The notes beneath the pieces were generated by a model that was not told where the DNA came from, did not search any database, and worked only from the letters and a program-made list of their open reading frames with translations. A stretch of DNA of 64,000 nt from contig CAWASR010000016.1 of the NCBI GenBank assembly GCA_963784805.1, forward strand, positions 372,001 to 436,000. Reading direction: 5' to 3'. The position numbers and the translations under genes were made by a program. Positions 8,875-18,528 of this stretch are shown here, piece after piece. The DNA is from Roseiarcus sp963784805 (lineage in GTDB: Bacteria; Pseudomonadota; Alphaproteobacteria; Rhizobiales; Beijerinckiaceae). Numbering within the stretch: the stretch's first letter is position 1; every line of letters starts with the position of its first letter.

Positions 8875-9642
8875 TCACTGAGCCGTCATGCCGCCGTCGA
8901 TAACGATTTCCGCACCGGTGGTGAAGGTCGATTCGTCGCTGGCGAGGTAGAGGATCGCCGCGGCGACCTCCTCGGGCCGGCCCATGCGGCCCATCGGCGC
9001 CGCGCGCGAGAGCCCCTCGCGCACGCGCTCGGGGTTCTTGGCTCGGGCGATGCCTTCCAGCACCATCGGCGTCTCCGCGAATGAGGGATGCACCGAATTG
9101 CAGCGGATCTTGTAGCCGGCCCGGGCGCAATAGAGCGCGGCCGACTTGGTCAGCATCCTGACCGCGCCCTTGCTCGCGCAATAGGCCGCCGACTGCGCGT
9201 CGCCGATGATGCCCGCGACCGAGGAGAGATTGACGATGGAGCCGCCGCCCGTCTCCTTCATCGCCCGCACAGCTTCGCGGCACCCCAGAAAGGTGCCCTC
9301 GACATTGACCGCATTGACTTTGCGCCAGTCGGCGAGGGTTGCGGTCTCGATATTGCCGAGAACGCCGATGCCGGCGCTGTTGACCAGAATGTCGAGGCGC
9401 CCGAAAGCGGTGACGACCGCATCGACCACCGCACGCCAGCGCGCTTCGTCGGTCACGTCCTGCGGCAGGATGAGGTCGGCGTCCGGCCCAAGCCGGGCGA
9501 GGCCCGCCTCATTGCGGTCGGCGGCGGCCACTTTCGCGCCTTCCGCGTGAAACAGCGCCGCCGTCGCCCGACCAATGCCCGAGGCCGCGCCCGTGATCAG
9601 CGCGACCTTGCCGACCAGGCGCCCCGCTTTCTCTCCCTGCAT
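8875..9642 (-). CDS. SDR family oxidoreductase
   Basis: Classical short-chain dehydrogenase, 255 residues, NAD(P)(H)-dependent oxidation or reduction of a hydroxyl or keto group. The cofactor motif TGAASGIG lies at residues 17-24, NSAG near 90, the catalytic Ser in NLSSVAG, and the catalytic YCASK (Tyr and Lys). The aspartate in AAADRNE after strand 2 favours NAD over NADP. It follows another SDR gene by 38 bp on the same strand, so both may act on the same lipid or aromatic substrate. The closest general resemblance is to cyclohexanol or 3-beta-hydroxysteroid dehydrogenases; the exact substrate is not assignable. Confidence 0.88.
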   Translation of the reverse strand: MQGEKAGRLVGKVALITGAASGIGRATAALFHAEGAKVAAADRNEAGLARLGPDADLILPQDVTDEARWRAVVDAVVTAFGRLDILVNSAGIGVLGNIETATLADWRKVNAVNVEGTFLGCREAVRAMKETGGGSIVNLSSVAGIIGDAQSAAYCASKGAVRMLTKSAALYCARAGYKIRCNSVHPSFAETPMVLEGIARAKNPERVREGLSRAAPMGRMGRPEEVAAAILYLASDESTFTTGAEIVIDGGMTAQ

Positions 9643-9680
9643 CGCGCTCTCTCCCTCGACCGGCCCGGGCCGGGCGCGCC

Positions 9681-10439
9681 TTACCGTGGCGCCATTCGCA
9701 AGGCGCCGTCGATCCGGATCGTCTCTCCATTGATATAAAGGTTCTCGGCGATATGCACTGCGAGCGCCGCGAATTCGGATGGCGCGCCCAGGCGTGCGGG
9801 AAACGGCACCGAGGCGCCAAGCGAGTCCTGCGCCTCCTGCGGCAGGCCCAACAGCATGGGCGTCAAGAAGATGCCGGGCGCAATCGTGTTGACGCGCACG
9901 CCGATCTGCGCGAACTCGCGCGCGATCGGCAGCGTCATCGCCACCACGCCGCCCTTGGAGGCGGAATAGGCCGCCTGCCCGATCTGCCCGTCATAGGCGG
10001 CGACTGACGCAGTCGAAACGATGACCCCGCGTTCGCCCTCCAGCGGTTCGAGCGTGGCCATCGAAGCCGCGGCGAGGCGGATCATGTTGAACGTGCCGAT
10101 CAGGTTAACTCGGATCACTTTGTCGAAATCGGCAAGCGGCTGCGGTCCATCGCGGCCAACCACCCGTTTGGCAGTGCCGATGCCGGCGCAATTGACCAAT
10201 ACCCGCGCCGCGCCATGCAAGGCCCCGGCCTTGGCGATCGCCGCCGCCGCCGACGCGTCATCTGCGACGTCGCAGACGACGGCGAGGCCGCCGATCGCGC
10301 GGGCCGTCTCCTCAGCCGCGCCTGAGTTGACATCGAACAGCGCCACGCGGGCGCCCTTGGCGGCGAGCGCCTCGGCCGTCGCCCGGCCCAGCCCCGAGCC
10401 TCCGCCGGTCACGATCGCAGCAACTCCGGAAAGCTTCAT
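9681..10439 (-). CDS. SDR, 3-hydroxyacyl-CoA dehydrogenase type II-like
   Basis: A 252-residue short-chain dehydrogenase resembling the HSD17B10/type II 3-hydroxyacyl-CoA dehydrogenase group, which oxidises 3-hydroxyacyl-CoA in beta-oxidation. Evidence: TGGGSGLGRATAEAL at the start, ALFDVNS with Asp for NAD binding, VNCAGIG, the characteristic insert before FDKVIRVNLIGTFNMIRLAA, the catalytic SxxxY...K in YSASKGG, and the ending VHIAENLYINGETIRIDGALRM, which is typical of the subgroup. It is the first gene of a two-gene SDR operon. Fatty-acid or branched-chain breakdown is the likeliest role. Confidence 0.88.
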   Translation of the reverse strand: MKLSGVAAIVTGGGSGLGRATAEALAAKGARVALFDVNSGAAEETARAIGGLAVVCDVADDASAAAAIAKAGALHGAARVLVNCAGIGTAKRVVGRDGPQPLADFDKVIRVNLIGTFNMIRLAAASMATLEPLEGERGVIVSTASVAAYDGQIGQAAYSASKGGVVAMTLPIAREFAQIGVRVNTIAPGIFLTPMLLGLPQEAQDSLGASVPFPARLGAPSEFAALAVHIAENLYINGETIRIDGALRMAPR

Positions 10440-10658
10440 GTTCGAACCGCTCCTTCAGCCCAGGCAGTCGCATCCCCATAGCAACGGACGGGAATTATCG
10501 CCACAGGAACGTTGGCGGAGTTTCAGAGGCCGACCTTTCGTGCCGACCGCCGGCGCTTGAACTCGATCCCAGCGAGGGTGCATAGGCCTGTGCGCCGACG
10601 CGGCGCGACGATCGATCAGGAAGGATGAAGACATGATACTGGCGTTTCTGGACCTGAC

Positions 10659-11746
10659 GTGAAAGGCGCTGATTCGGGCGCCGCGACGATCCGTGAATTT
10701 GCCTCCGTCGCCGTCGTAGCGCCGAGTTTTCATTGGCGCTACTCGGGCGTCACGTCGACAATCATCGGCCTCATCCCGCGCCAGGCGCGCGAGGCGCCGA
10801 TCGCGGCGCTCGGCCCCAACCTGCCGGCCGAGGTTCCGCAAGTGCGGTTGCGCGACGTTCTCCTGCGCGGATGGTCGCCACCGGCCGGCTATCGCAATCG
10901 CATCTGGCACGCGCGGCGCAATACCGACATGCTCGCCGGCGTTGTGTTGAAATCGATGCTGCGCCAGCCCTGGAAGCTCGTCTTCACTTCGGCCGGGCGA
11001 CGCCGGCACACCGCCTACACCCGGTGGCTGATCCGCCGGATGGACGCCCTTATCGCGACGTCCGAGGGCGCGGCCGGGTTTCTCGAACGACCCGCGACCG
11101 TCATCCACCACGGCGTCGATACAGAGCGCTTTTTCCCCGCCGCCGATCGCCTCGCGGAATGGCGGGCCGCCGGCCTGCCAGGCTCATTCGGCATCGGCGC
11201 CTTCGGTCGCATCCGGCCGCAGAAGGGAACCGATCTTCTCGTCGAAGCGATGATTCGCATGCTGCCGAAATATCCGGACGCCGCCCTCGTGCTGACTGGG
11301 CTCGTCACGCCAGAGTTCGAAAAGTTCAAATCCGGGTTGGAAGCGCGGATCGCGGCGGCCGGCCTCGAGCGGCGAATCCTCTTTCTTGGCGAACGCCCGA
11401 GCGAGGAAATGCCGGCTTGGTTCCGTCGCGTTTCGCTCTATGTGGCGCCGATGCGGCACGAGGGATTTGGACTGACGCCGCTCGAGGCGATGGCCTCCGG
11501 CGCCGCGGTTGTCGCGACCCGCACCGGCGCCGCATCCGCCCTGGTCGCGGAGGGCGAGACCGGCTTTCTGGTCGAGCCGGGCGATCTCGAAGCGCTCGTT
11601 GCGGCGATCGAGCGGCTCGTCGCCGACCGCGCTCTCGCGGAGGCGATGGGCGCCGAGGCCGCCTGAAGTCGGTTGGCGAACACGCCATCGAGGGCGAAGC
11701 GCGGCGCATCAATGCGGTCTATCGTGGTCTTTGGGCGGCGTCCTGA
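10659..11746 (+). CDS. Family 4 glycosyltransferase, frameshifted near the C-terminus
   Basis: GT-B fold glycosyltransferase of family 4, probably adding a sugar to LPS core or another envelope glycan. Seen: IHHGVDTERFFP (family 4 signature), FGRIRPQKGTDLLVEA, the nucleotide-sugar EX7E region EGFGLTPLEAMASG and TGFLVEPGD. The main frame stops at 11666 after MGAEAA. The next frame supplies the expected tail (EGEARRINAVYRGLWAAS) to 11746. The full span is 1088 bp, one base short of a multiple of three, so one base seems deleted between about 11655 and 11668. It may be sequence error or real loss of the last 27 residues. Start GTG. It faces the next glycosyltransferase gene tail to tail. Confidence 0.85.
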
Positions 11747-11762
11747 GCGGCGCCGGCGTCTT

Positions 11763-12509
11763 TCACGAAGCGCGCGTCATGTGGCGACGGTATCGGGTCA
11801 GCACTTGCGCCCGGTATATCGGCCGCATCGCCTCGTGATGAAGGCGCTCAAAAAGTCGCATCGACTTGCGCTGAACCGTGGTCCCGCCGGTTTCGCGCGA
11901 GACGTCGCGGATCGGCGACGGCGAGGCCGCAAGCATCGGCTGCCCAGTGACCCAGACCATCTGCAAAAACGTGTCCACCGGCCGGTCGAAGGGCGCCGTG
12001 ACGGACAAAAGGCGCTCGGCCGCGGCGCGGGACACGATCTGTCCGATCGCCCTCAGCGGCGGAGCGAAGGGCCTGACCAGCGCGAAATTGCCGCGGCGCG
12101 CGATCGTCGCGCCCTTGGGCCCAAGTCCGGCCGCCGGCAGCAGCACATAATCCCACTTGGACCGTTCGGCCGTCACAAGCTCGAGCAAGGCTGCGAATTG
12201 CGCCTTGTCGACCTCGGCGTCATCCTCGAATACGAAGCCGAAGTCGAGGTTCTCGTCGACGATTCGTCGCCAGGCGGCGCGATGGCTCAAGAACGCGCCG
12301 ATTTCCGCCGCCGCCAGCCGAAAGGGATAGCGCGGGCGGAAGCGCTGGCGCGTATAGGCCTGATCAAGTTCGTCCGGCGTGAGGCGGGCGCCCTCGACCG
12401 CGGCGACAGTATGGCTCTCGATCGGCAGCGCCATACGAAGCGCGTCGACATTGGCCTTGCGCGCGGTTGCGCGCTCGAGGTGCAGGATGAAGGCCCTGGG
12501 GGCGCTCAA
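11763..12509 (-). CDS. Glycosyltransferase family 25 (LPS biosynthesis)
   Basis: Family 25 glycosyltransferase, the group of LOS/LPS galactosyltransferases such as LgtB and LpsA, acting at the inner membrane or cytosol on lipid-linked core sugars. It has the family opening AFILHLERATARK, then GAFLSHRAAWRRI, the metal-binding EDD in FVFEDDAEV, and later WDYVLLPAAG. I prefer the TTG at 12509 (AAGGACGG upstream); an ATG at 12599 would add 30 arginine-rich residues unlike the family. It lies between two other glycosyltransferase genes, which supports an envelope-glycan cluster. Confidence 0.82.
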   Translation of the reverse strand: MSAPRAFILHLERATARKANVDALRMALPIESHTVAAVEGARLTPDELDQAYTRQRFRPRYPFRLAAAEIGAFLSHRAAWRRIVDENLDFGFVFEDDAEVDKAQFAALLELVTAERSKWDYVLLPAAGLGPKGATIARRGNFALVRPFAPPLRAIGQIVSRAAAERLLSVTAPFDRPVDTFLQMVWVTGQPMLAASPSPIRDVSRETGGTTVQRKSMRLFERLHHEAMRPIYRAQVLTRYRRHMTRAS

Positions 12510-12627
12510 GACTGGCCGTCCTTGCGAAGACCTGCGATAAGCGCGCTTCCGAGAGGACGCCCGCGGGCACTCCTTACCCGCGGCCCGTCTGCGAGTCATC
12601 CCGTCCGAGGCCGCCGACGAACGCCCT

Positions 12628-13533
12628 ATGGCCGATCAATCGATCCCGCCCTTCACGCGCGCGAGCGGCTCCATGGCTGATTCGGCGCTCCTGCCGATCT
12701 CGGCGACGGTCGTCTGCCGGAATGAGGAGGCGTGCATCGGCAAATGTCTCGCCAGTCTCGAAGGGCTGGCGGAAGTCGTGGTCGTCGACTCCGGCTCGAC
12801 CGACAAGACGCTGGCGATCGTCGACGCATTCGCCCGGCGGGGGTTCCCGATCAGGCTCTTTCATCAGTCGTGGCTCGGCTATGCCGGCCAGAAGCAGTTC
12901 GCCCTCGATCGGGCGACCCAGCCTTGGATCCTCAGCGTCGACGCGGACGAGTGGCTGGACGAGGAGCTTCGCGGCTTACTGCCCGCCATGGCGTCAGCCG
13001 AGCCATCGGTCGGCGGCTGGAAGGTGCGGCGCGCACTGACGCTCTTCGGGCGAAAGAAGCCTGTCAGTCGATGGACCCGGCCGGAGCGCATCCTCCGCAT
13101 GGCGCGGCGGGGGCGGGCGCGCTTCGATCCGAACGTGCTCGTTCACGAGGGGCTCAGCGTCGAGGGGGAGATTCGCCTCGCCCCGTCCGGCCTTTTGAGG
13201 CATGAGCGCGGCTTGCCGCTCGACATCCAGATCGGGAAAGAGGTCGCCTACGCGCGACTGAAGGCGGAACAGCGATTGCGGCGCGGCCAGAGGCCGTCCG
13301 TTCTCAAGCTCCTGTTCAACCCGCCGCTCTATTTTCTGCGAATTTTCTTTTGGAATCGCCTTTTCCTGTGCGGTTGGTCGGGCCTGGTCCACGCCAGGAC
13401 AGGCGCGACCTATTCCTTCCTCACCGAGGCGCTGCACTTTCAACTCCACGCTCGCGGGCTTTCCGACGAAGACCTAACTCGGGAGAAACGGCTCGGCGCG
13501 CAGGCGGCCTCGTCGAACAAGCGGCAATATTGA
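12628..13533 (+). CDS. Family 2 glycosyltransferase, WaaE/KdtX-like
   Basis: A 301-residue family 2 glycosyltransferase similar to LPS core beta-1,4-glucosyltransferases of the WaaE/KdtX type. Markers: SATVVCRNEEACIGKCLASL at the N-terminus, VVVDSGSTDKT, the DXD-like SVDADEWLDEEL, and the downstream VHEGLSVEG with HERGLPLD that is typical of the WaaE group. A hydrophobic region PPLYFLRIFFWNRLFLCGW near residue 230 suggests membrane attachment. ATG 12628 is used; an internal ATG sits 15 codons later. It is divergent from the family 25 gene. Confidence 0.9.
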   Translation: MADQSIPPFTRASGSMADSALLPISATVVCRNEEACIGKCLASLEGLAEVVVVDSGSTDKTLAIVDAFARRGFPIRLFHQSWLGYAGQKQFALDRATQPWILSVDADEWLDEELRGLLPAMASAEPSVGGWKVRRALTLFGRKKPVSRWTRPERILRMARRGRARFDPNVLVHEGLSVEGEIRLAPSGLLRHERGLPLDIQIGKEVAYARLKAEQRLRRGQRPSVLKLLFNPPLYFLRIFFWNRLFLCGWSGLVHARTGATYSFLTEALHFQLHARGLSDEDLTREKRLGAQAASSNKRQY

Positions 13534-13596
13534 GCTATGGTTTGAAGAACGGGCATCGATCGCGCTCGTCCAGCGGTACAGGAGACCCAGCCTCCG

Positions 13597-13821
13597 ATGA
13601 AGATCACGGTCAACGTCGATTGCACGCCCCTTGAGGCGCGCCAGTTCATGGGGCTGCCGGACGTGGAGCCGATGCAGAAGGCCGCCATGGAGGAGATCGA
13701 AAAGCGGATGAAGGTCGAGCTCGAGCGCTTTTCTCCCGAGACACTGTTCAAGGCCTGGCTGCCGATCGCTGGAATGAACGCGGAATGGTTTCAGGAGTTC
13801 CTAAAACGGGCGGGCTCGTGA
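13597..13821 (+). CDS. DUF6489-like small protein
   Basis: A 74-residue soluble protein starting MKITVNVDCTPLEARQFMGLPD, which I recognise as the DUF6489 pattern common in Alphaproteobacteria. It continues with a charged amphipathic helix (KAAMEEIEKRMKVELE) and ends with a W-rich short helix. Function unknown. The 63-bp gap after the glycosyltransferase gene leaves room for its own promoter. Confidence 0.82.
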   Translation: MKITVNVDCTPLEARQFMGLPDVEPMQKAAMEEIEKRMKVELERFSPETLFKAWLPIAGMNAEWFQEFLKRAGS

Positions 13822-14036
13822 CCCCGACGCGGCGGCAATCACCTTTGTCGGGCGTTTAGCATTGCGTCCTTTAGGGAGGCCGGCGTCGATTTCCTGGAGG
13901 CGCAGCTTCTGGAGCCCTTCCCCCGCCGCCTCGCCGCTCCTACATCATCGTAAGGTCGCCCGAAGGCGGCAAATCGAATAGAACGGGTCGCCTCCCGTCG
14001 CTACGGGGCCGGGGCGGCGCCGAAGAGGTCGTTCGC

Positions 14037-16682
14037 ATGAATCTCGAAAAATACACTGAACGGGCGCGCGGTTTTGTCCAGAGCGCGCAGTCGCTGGCCC
14101 TTCGTGAGGGCCACCAGCAGTTTACGCCCGAACACCTTCTTAAGGTGCTTCTGGACGACGAGGAAGGCCTTTCCGCCGGCTTGATCGACAAGGCGGGGGG
14201 ACGCTCACGCGATGCTCTCAAGCAAGTCGAGGTGGCGCTGGCGAAACTGCCCAAAGTGCAGGGCTCGGGCGCGGGACAGCTTTATCTCGCGCCGACGACG
14301 GCGCGCATTTTCGACAACGCCGAGAAGATCGCGCAAAAGGCGGGCGATTCTTTCGTGACCGTCGAGCGCCTGCTGCTGGCGCTGGCGATGGAGAAGGGCA
14401 GCGAGGCGAGCAAAATTCTGGCCAACGCCGACGTCTCCGCCCAGACCCTGAACGCCGCGATCAACGATCTGCGCAAGGGCCGAACGGCAAATTCGGCGAG
14501 CGCCGAGAACGCCTACGACGCGCTGAAGAAATACACCCGCGACCTCACCGAGGCCGCGCGCGCTGGCAAGCTCGATCCGGTCATCGGCCGCGACGAGGAA
14601 ATCCGCCGCACCATGCAGGTGCTCTCCCGCCGCACCAAGAACAATCCGGTTCTGATTGGCGAGCCCGGCGTCGGCAAGACGGCGATCGTCGAGGGCCTGG
14701 CGTTGCGCATCGTCAATGGCGACGTGCCCGAGTCGATCCGCGACAAGAAGCTGCTTTCGCTCGACATGGGCGCGCTGATCGCAGGCGCGAAATACCGCGG
14801 TGAGTTTGAGGAGCGCCTGAAGGCCGTGCTCAACGAAGTGACCTCGGCCGAGGGCGGGATCATTCTGTTCATCGACGAGATGCACACGCTGGTCGGCGCG
14901 GGCAAGGCGGACGGGGCGATGGACGCCTCCAATCTGCTCAAACCCGCGCTTGCGCGCGGGGAGCTGCATTGCATCGGCGCGACGACGCTCGACGAATATC
15001 GCAAGCATGTGGAGAAGGATGCGGCGCTGGCGCGACGCTTCCAGCCTTTGTTCGTCTCCCAGCCGACGGTTGAGGATACGATTTCGATTCTACGCGGCCT
15101 GAAAGAGAAGTACGAATTGCATCACGGCGTCCACATCACCGACTCGGCGATCATCGCCGCCGCGACGCTGTCGGACCGTTACATCGCCGATCGTTTCCTG
15201 CCCGACAAGGCGATCGACCTGATTGACGAGGCGGCGTCCCGCCAGCGCATGCAGGTCGATTCGAAACCGGAGGAGCTCGACGAGCTCGACCGGCGGATCA
15301 TGCAGCTCAAGATCGAGCAGGAGGCGCTGAAGAAGGAGACCGACGCGGCCTCCAAGGATCGTCTCAAAAAACTTGGAGCGGAACTCGGCGAACTGCAGGA
15401 GAAATCCGATTCGCTGACCCGGCGCTGGCGGGCGGAGAAGGACAAGATCGGGCTCGCGCAAAAGCTCAAGGAAGAGCTCGACGCGGCCCGCAACGCGCTC
15501 GCCCAGGCTCAGCGCAGGGGCGATTTCGCCGAGGCCGGCAAGCTCACCTATGGCGCAATCCCCGAACTCGAAAAGCGGCTAGTGGAAGCCGAGACGCAGA
15601 GCGACGGCGGTCTCGTCGACGAGGCGGTCACCGCCAATCATGTCGCGCAGGTCGTGTCGCGCTGGACCGGCGTGCCGGTCGACAAGATGCTCGAGGGCGA
15701 GCGCGAGAAGCTTCTCAAGATGGAGGAGGAGATCGCGCGGCGCGTCGTTGGGCAAAGGGAGGCGGTCCATGCGGTTTCGACCGCGGTTCGCCGCGCCCGC
15801 GCCGGCCTCCAGGACCCCAACCGGCCGATCGGCTCGTTCATGTTTTTGGGGCCGACCGGCGTCGGGAAGACGGAACTCACCAAGGCGTTGGCGGCGTTTC
15901 TTTTCGACGATGAGAGCGCCATGGTGCGCATCGACATGTCGGAATACATGGAAAAGCACTCGGTCGCGCGCCTCATCGGCGCCCCTCCCGGTTATGTCGG
16001 CTACGAAGAAGGCGGCGCACTGACGGAAGCGGTGCGGCGCCGGCCCTATCAGGTCGTGCTGTTCGACGAGATTGAAAAGGCGCATCCGGACGTGTTCAAC
16101 GTCTTGTTGCAGGTGCTCGATGACGGGCGGCTCACGGACGGGCAAGGCCGCACGGTCGATTTTCGCAATGTCCTGATCGTGATGACGTCCAATCTCGGCT
16201 CCGAGTTCCTAGTGAATTTGGGTGAAGGCGAGGACGCGAAGGCGGTCGAAAAGGAAGTTATGGCGGTGGTGCGCGGACATTTCCGACCCGAATTCCTCAA
16301 CCGCGTCGATGAAATCATCCTGTTCCACCGACTGCGCCGTGAGGACATGGGCGCGATCGTCGACATTCAGTTTGGCAGGCTCGGCAGGCTCCTGGAGGAT
16401 CGCAAGATCAGGCTGTCGCTCGACGCCAAGGGCCGGCAGTGGCTCGCCGACAAGGGCTACGATCCGGCCTACGGCGCGCGGCCGCTGAAGCGCGTTATCC
16501 AGAAATGGGTCCAGGATCCGCTGGCGCAGGAGTTGCTGGTGGGCGAGATCCACGACGGCTCGACCGTCAAGATCAGCGCTGCGCAGGGGAGACTGACGGT
16601 GAACGGCAAGGCGGTCGGCGACGACGAGGCTGACGCCGCAACGACGAAATCGCCGACGATCGTGCAGTTTCCGAAGTCGTGA
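14037..16682 (+). CDS. clpB: ATP-dependent disaggregase ClpB
   Basis: Hexameric AAA+ chaperone that threads and dissolves protein aggregates together with DnaK. Order: Clp N-domain (about 1-145), first AAA+ module with Walker A GEPGVGKT at 208-215 and Walker B ILFIDEMH, then a coiled-coil middle domain of about 120 residues (about 400-525, rich in Glu/Lys/Leu). The second AAA+ module has Walker A GPTGVGKT near 605-612, the pore loop GYVGYEEGG and Walker B VLFDEIEKAH. At 881 residues it is full length. The middle domain separates it from ClpA/ClpC. It is upstream of a small DUF6460 membrane protein. No clear heat-shock promoter was identified in the 215-bp gap before it. Confidence 0.98.
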   Translation: MNLEKYTERARGFVQSAQSLALREGHQQFTPEHLLKVLLDDEEGLSAGLIDKAGGRSRDALKQVEVALAKLPKVQGSGAGQLYLAPTTARIFDNAEKIAQKAGDSFVTVERLLLALAMEKGSEASKILANADVSAQTLNAAINDLRKGRTANSASAENAYDALKKYTRDLTEAARAGKLDPVIGRDEEIRRTMQVLSRRTKNNPVLIGEPGVGKTAIVEGLALRIVNGDVPESIRDKKLLSLDMGALIAGAKYRGEFEERLKAVLNEVTSAEGGIILFIDEMHTLVGAGKADGAMDASNLLKPALARGELHCIGATTLDEYRKHVEKDAALARRFQPLFVSQPTVEDTISILRGLKEKYELHHGVHITDSAIIAAATLSDRYIADRFLPDKAIDLIDEAASRQRMQVDSKPEELDELDRRIMQLKIEQEALKKETDAASKDRLKKLGAELGELQEKSDSLTRRWRAEKDKIGLAQKLKEELDAARNALAQAQRRGDFAEAGKLTYGAIPELEKRLVEAETQSDGGLVDEAVTANHVAQVVSRWTGVPVDKMLEGEREKLLKMEEEIARRVVGQREAVHAVSTAVRRARAGLQDPNRPIGSFMFLGPTGVGKTELTKALAAFLFDDESAMVRIDMSEYMEKHSVARLIGAPPGYVGYEEGGALTEAVRRRPYQVVLFDEIEKAHPDVFNVLLQVLDDGRLTDGQGRTVDFRNVLIVMTSNLGSEFLVNLGEGEDAKAVEKEVMAVVRGHFRPEFLNRVDEIILFHRLRREDMGAIVDIQFGRLGRLLEDRKIRLSLDAKGRQWLADKGYDPAYGARPLKRVIQKWVQDPLAQELLVGEIHDGSTVKISAAQGRLTVNGKAVGDDEADAATTKSPTIVQFPKS

Positions 16683-16860
16683 GCGCGCCCGTTTGCTCGA
16701 TGTCGCCCCGCCTAATGCGGGCCCGCGATGCGATAGCCCTCCGGTCAAGACCGGACGCCTGCTTTTGCTCGGATCGCGACGCTGCGGCCGGCCGCAATTC
16801 TGGCGCCGTCAAGGGCGTGTTCTTTGCCTCCGTGCAATCGGTTGAGGAAGGCTTCGATCC

Positions 16861-17136
16861 ATGACCAATAATGTCGTCAGCCGCTTTCTCGGCGGATCGC
16901 CGGCGATGGTCATACTGCGGCTGATCGTCGTCTCATTCGTGGTCGGAATCTTTCTCGAAACCTTCGGGTTCGACCCGGTCAGCTTGTTCGACGAAGCGGT
17001 GGGCGCGGTGAGACGGCTGGTCGAGTTTGGCCTGACGGATGTGCGGCAGGTCGGCCGCGTCCTGGTGACCGGCGCGATGGTGGTCGTGCCTGTTTGGCTC
17101 GTGCTGCGTCTGCTCGACGCCGGCGGAACGAGGTGA
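16861..17136 (+). CDS. DUF6460-like small membrane protein
   Basis: A 91-residue inner-membrane protein with two predicted membrane segments, MVILRLIVVSFVVGIFLETF (about 15-34) and VLVTGAMVVVPVWLVLRLL (about 67-85). They are joined by an amphipathic loop FDEAVGAVRRLVEFGL. The pattern fits DUF6460, which is widespread in Hyphomicrobiales and without known function. Confidence 0.75.
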   Translation: MTNNVVSRFLGGSPAMVILRLIVVSFVVGIFLETFGFDPVSLFDEAVGAVRRLVEFGLTDVRQVGRVLVTGAMVVVPVWLVLRLLDAGGTR

Positions 17137-17183
17137 ACGGCGGCCGGTAGATGTTTGGGAATGGCGATTGAAACGTCCCTCGT

Positions 17184-18311
17184 TCAGTCGAACACCACCA
17201 CCTGCCTGACCCCGATCCCGGCGCGCAGCCGGTCGAAACCCTCATTAATTTGCTCAAGGCGCAGGCGATGAGTTAGCAGCGCGTCGACGGGCAGGAGCCC
17301 TGCCTGGAACAAGGCGATGTAGCGCGGCACGTCGCGCAACGGAATCGCGGATCCGATGTAGGAGCCCTTGAGCGTGCGCTCCTCCGCGACCAGAGTCACC
17401 GGGGCGAGGGGCAGGCGTTTGTCGGGACGGGGCAGGCCGGCGGTGACAGTCGTGCCGCCACGCGCCGTGACGGCGTACGCGAGTTCGAGCGCGGGCACGG
17501 CGCCCGCCATGTCGAAAGCGGCGTCGACGCCGCCGCCGGTAAGGCGCCGGATCGTATCGACCGCGTCGGGATCGCCGGCGTTGACGGCATGCGTTGCTCC
17601 GAGCGCGCGAGCGAACGCGAGTTTTTCGTCCGAAAGATCGACCGCGACGATTTGGCGCGCCCCCGAAAGCTTCGCGCCGAGGACTGCGCTCAAACCCACG
17701 CCGCCAAGGCCGACCACCGCCACTGATGTGCCTGGTTCGACCTTCGCCGTGTTGACGACGGCGCCGACTCCGGTCAGCACCGCGCAGCCGAACAGGGCGG
17801 CGAGTTCGAGCGGCATATCGGCCCCGATCCTGACGCAGGATTCGCGAGCGACCACCGCGAATTCGGCGAAGGCTGAAACGCCAAGATGGTGGTTGACGAA
17901 CTCGGCGCGAAAGGAGAGCCGGCGCTCGCCGCCGAGCAGCGTGCCGGCGCCGTTGGCCCTTGCGCCGGGCTCGCAGAGCGCCGGGCGTCCGGCGGCGCAA
18001 GGACCGCAGCGACCGCAGCTCGGCACGAAGACGAGCACGACATGATCGCCGATCGTGAAATCGCTCACGCCTTCGCCGAGCGCCTCGACGACGCCCGCCG
18101 CCTCGTGGCCGAGCGCCATCGGCGTCGGACGCGGGCGCGAGCCGTCGATGACCGAAAGATCGGAATGGCAAAGACCCGCGGCTTTGATTCGCACCAGAAC
18201 TTCTCCGCGCCCCGGAGGGGCGAGATCGAGTTCGACAATGTCGAGCGGGCGCGATTCCGCATAAGGCGGCGTAAGGCCAATCTGGCGCAGGACGGCGGCT
18301 TTGACGCGCAT
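17184..18311 (-). CDS. Zinc-dependent alcohol dehydrogenase
   Basis: Medium-chain, NAD-dependent alcohol dehydrogenase, 375 residues. The catalytic zinc ligands are Cys in AAGLCHSDLS, the GHEAAG histidine and a later Cys in ALFGCAVLTG. The structural zinc lobe is CGRCGPC...C. The Rossmann signature is VGLGGVGLSAVLGA, with Asp after VAVDLSDEK for NAD. The overall pattern is of the class III-like (glutathione-independent) subgroup. I use ATG 18311, with AGAAGG upstream; the frame is open 183 codons further without homology. Substrate could be a primary alcohol or aldehyde. It is divergent from the ubiK-like gene. Confidence 0.93.
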   Translation of the reverse strand: MRVKAAVLRQIGLTPPYAESRPLDIVELDLAPPGRGEVLVRIKAAGLCHSDLSVIDGSRPRPTPMALGHEAAGVVEALGEGVSDFTIGDHVVLVFVPSCGRCGPCAAGRPALCEPGARANGAGTLLGGERRLSFRAEFVNHHLGVSAFAEFAVVARESCVRIGADMPLELAALFGCAVLTGVGAVVNTAKVEPGTSVAVVGLGGVGLSAVLGAKLSGARQIVAVDLSDEKLAFARALGATHAVNAGDPDAVDTIRRLTGGGVDAAFDMAGAVPALELAYAVTARGGTTVTAGLPRPDKRLPLAPVTLVAEERTLKGSYIGSAIPLRDVPRYIALFQAGLLPVDALLTHRLRLEQINEGFDRLRAGIGVRQVVVFD

Positions 18312-18528
18312 GGGCCTTCTCTGGAGCAAGGGGCGACGCGCGATGCTGGGCGAGATTGGCGCGCGGGGCAACACGAATTTGGCGACCCGGGCGGTGAGGC
18401 TAGCCTCGACTCGGTCGCGCAGCGTCCAATTCAAGGAGCGCGAACCCGCCCTTGCGCGTATGACGGGCCCGGGCCACATAGACTTGCATGCCCCTCCGAC
18501 GCCGCGAGCGCCAAACCCGGAGCGATCC

